DNA from: Halomonas campaniensis
GTDB taxonomy: Bacteria; Pseudomonadota; Gammaproteobacteria; Pseudomonadales; Halomonadaceae
Assembly: GCF_014193375.1 (NCBI RefSeq)
Contig: NZ_JACHZF010000002.1
Location: forward strand, 62,001 to 126,000
Direction of reading: 5' to 3'
DNA length: 64,000 nt
Part shown: positions 60,789 to 64,000 of the stretch, in pieces
Layout: every line of letters begins with the position of its first letter
How positions within the stretch are numbered: the first letter of the stretch is position 1
The notes under the pieces: model-generated
What the model was told of the DNA's origin: nothing
Seen by the model: the letters and a program-made list of their open reading frames with translations, nothing else
Databases searched by the model: none
Program-made: the position numbers and the translations under genes

Positions 60789-60875
60789 GGCCTTCCCTGG
60801 TCGTTGGCGACCCGCTGACAAGGATACCGACCCTGGCCCGCGGGGGACAGGGTCGGTGCGTGCTCATGCGCCGCT

Positions 60876-61982
<1,107 letters not shown>

Positions 61983-62085
61983 CTGATGACTCCTTGCCGG
62001 CCCCGCGCCCTTGGCGTCCTCGTCGGGGCCGGCCTGTTGTTATGGTGAGCTGCTATGGTGAGCTGCCGGCGTGGGCGGCGATCGT

Positions 62086-63720
<1,635 letters not shown>

Positions 63721-63743
63721 ATTTGACAGGGTGAATGGAGGCC

Positions 63744-64000
63744 TCAGCCCTTGACGGCACCGGCGGTCAGCCCCGAGACGATGCGCCGCTGGAAGATGAT
63801 CACCAGCACCACCAGGGGCACGGTGACGATCACCGAGGCGGCCATGATCGGGCCCCAGGGCAGCTCGTAGGCGCTGCCGCCGGAGAGCAGGGCGATGGCC
63901 ACCGGCACGGTGCGCTGGCTGTCGGTCAGGGTGAAGGTCAGGGCGAACAGGAACTCGTTCCAGGCGGCGATAAAGGCTAATAACCCTGTCGTCGCCATGG
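63744..64000 (-). CDS. Sugar ABC permease, C-terminal part (cut by window edge)
   Basis: The visible 85 residues are the end of a MalG-type permease: [20 protein letters not shown], then a periplasmic loop ([17 protein letters not shown]) and the ending [15 protein letters not shown]. They include the last two helices but not the EAA loop. The reading frame continues past base 64000, so the apparent Met near the edge is internal. It differs from MalG at 55816 and therefore belongs to a second sugar transporter, probably an alpha-glucoside system upstream of the alpha-glucosidase gene. Confidence 0.9.
   Translation of the reverse strand, partial: MATTGLLAFIAAWNEFLFALTFTLTDSQRTVPVAIALLSGGSAYELPWGPIMAASVIVTVPLVVLVIIFQRRIVSGLTAGAVKG

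Overview
The window is a very GC-rich, gene-dense bacterial chromosome segment. It carries the ectoine-degradation genes doeA, doeB, doeX, doeC and doeD, a DcaP-type porin, a LysO-type lysine exporter, a TrkH/KtrB-type potassium channel and maltose ABC genes. That combination points to a halophilic gammaproteobacterium of the Halomonas type. I saw no rRNA, tRNA, CRISPR array or insertion sequence. Both ends are cut inside genes: a response regulator at base 1 and a sugar ABC permease at base 64000.

Layout. 1-5977 (minus): two-component system, RND pump and adaptor. 6020-10866 (minus): lysO, a DUF3108 protein, pncB-pncA (NAD salvage) and ghrA. 11127-23881 (plus): the doe genes. A four-gene cassette (C-N hydrolase, ATP-grasp ligase, C45 acyltransferase-like enzyme, large PLP decarboxylase) sits between doeX and doeC, and an intrinsic terminator precedes doeC-doeD. 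24025-28770: potassium channel, HAD hydrolase, periplasmic rhodanese, and an AhpD-like protein with a TetR regulator and matching operator sites. 28926-48815: an accessory region described below. 49042-55656: NfeD protease and SPFH protein, SulP transporter, and two near-duplicate universal stress proteins flanking a DksA/TraR zinc-finger protein. 55816-64000 (minus): malEFG, a LacI regulator, malK, a GH13 alpha-glucosidase and part of a second sugar permease.

The most interesting region is 28.8-48.8 kb. The 28926 gene encodes a tubulin-tyrosine-ligase-like (TTL) ATP-grasp domain fused to a PqqD-like peptide-binding domain and a degenerate C-terminal domain. Next to it lies a 97-residue protein with a conserved basic leader and an Ala-Glu-Gly-Glu tail. 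A second protein with the same leader and tail, joined to a c-type cytochrome domain, is encoded at 48090. TTL-family enzymes glutamylate Glu/Gly-rich tails in eukaryotes, so this looks like an uncharacterised peptide-tail modification system.

Reading upstream regions by eye gave a shared two-part element, TGTAAG, then 16-17 bases, then C(G/T/C)AC. It precedes the TTL gene, the AEGE-cytochrome gene, DoxX, DUF3047, DcaP, two PPC-like secreted protein genes, a ynjBCD-like operon, and an ECF sigma factor and its zinc anti-sigma factor. I infer one ECF regulon covering this region. Functions of the regulon and of the doe-embedded cassette are inference; family assignments come from motifs visible in the sequence.
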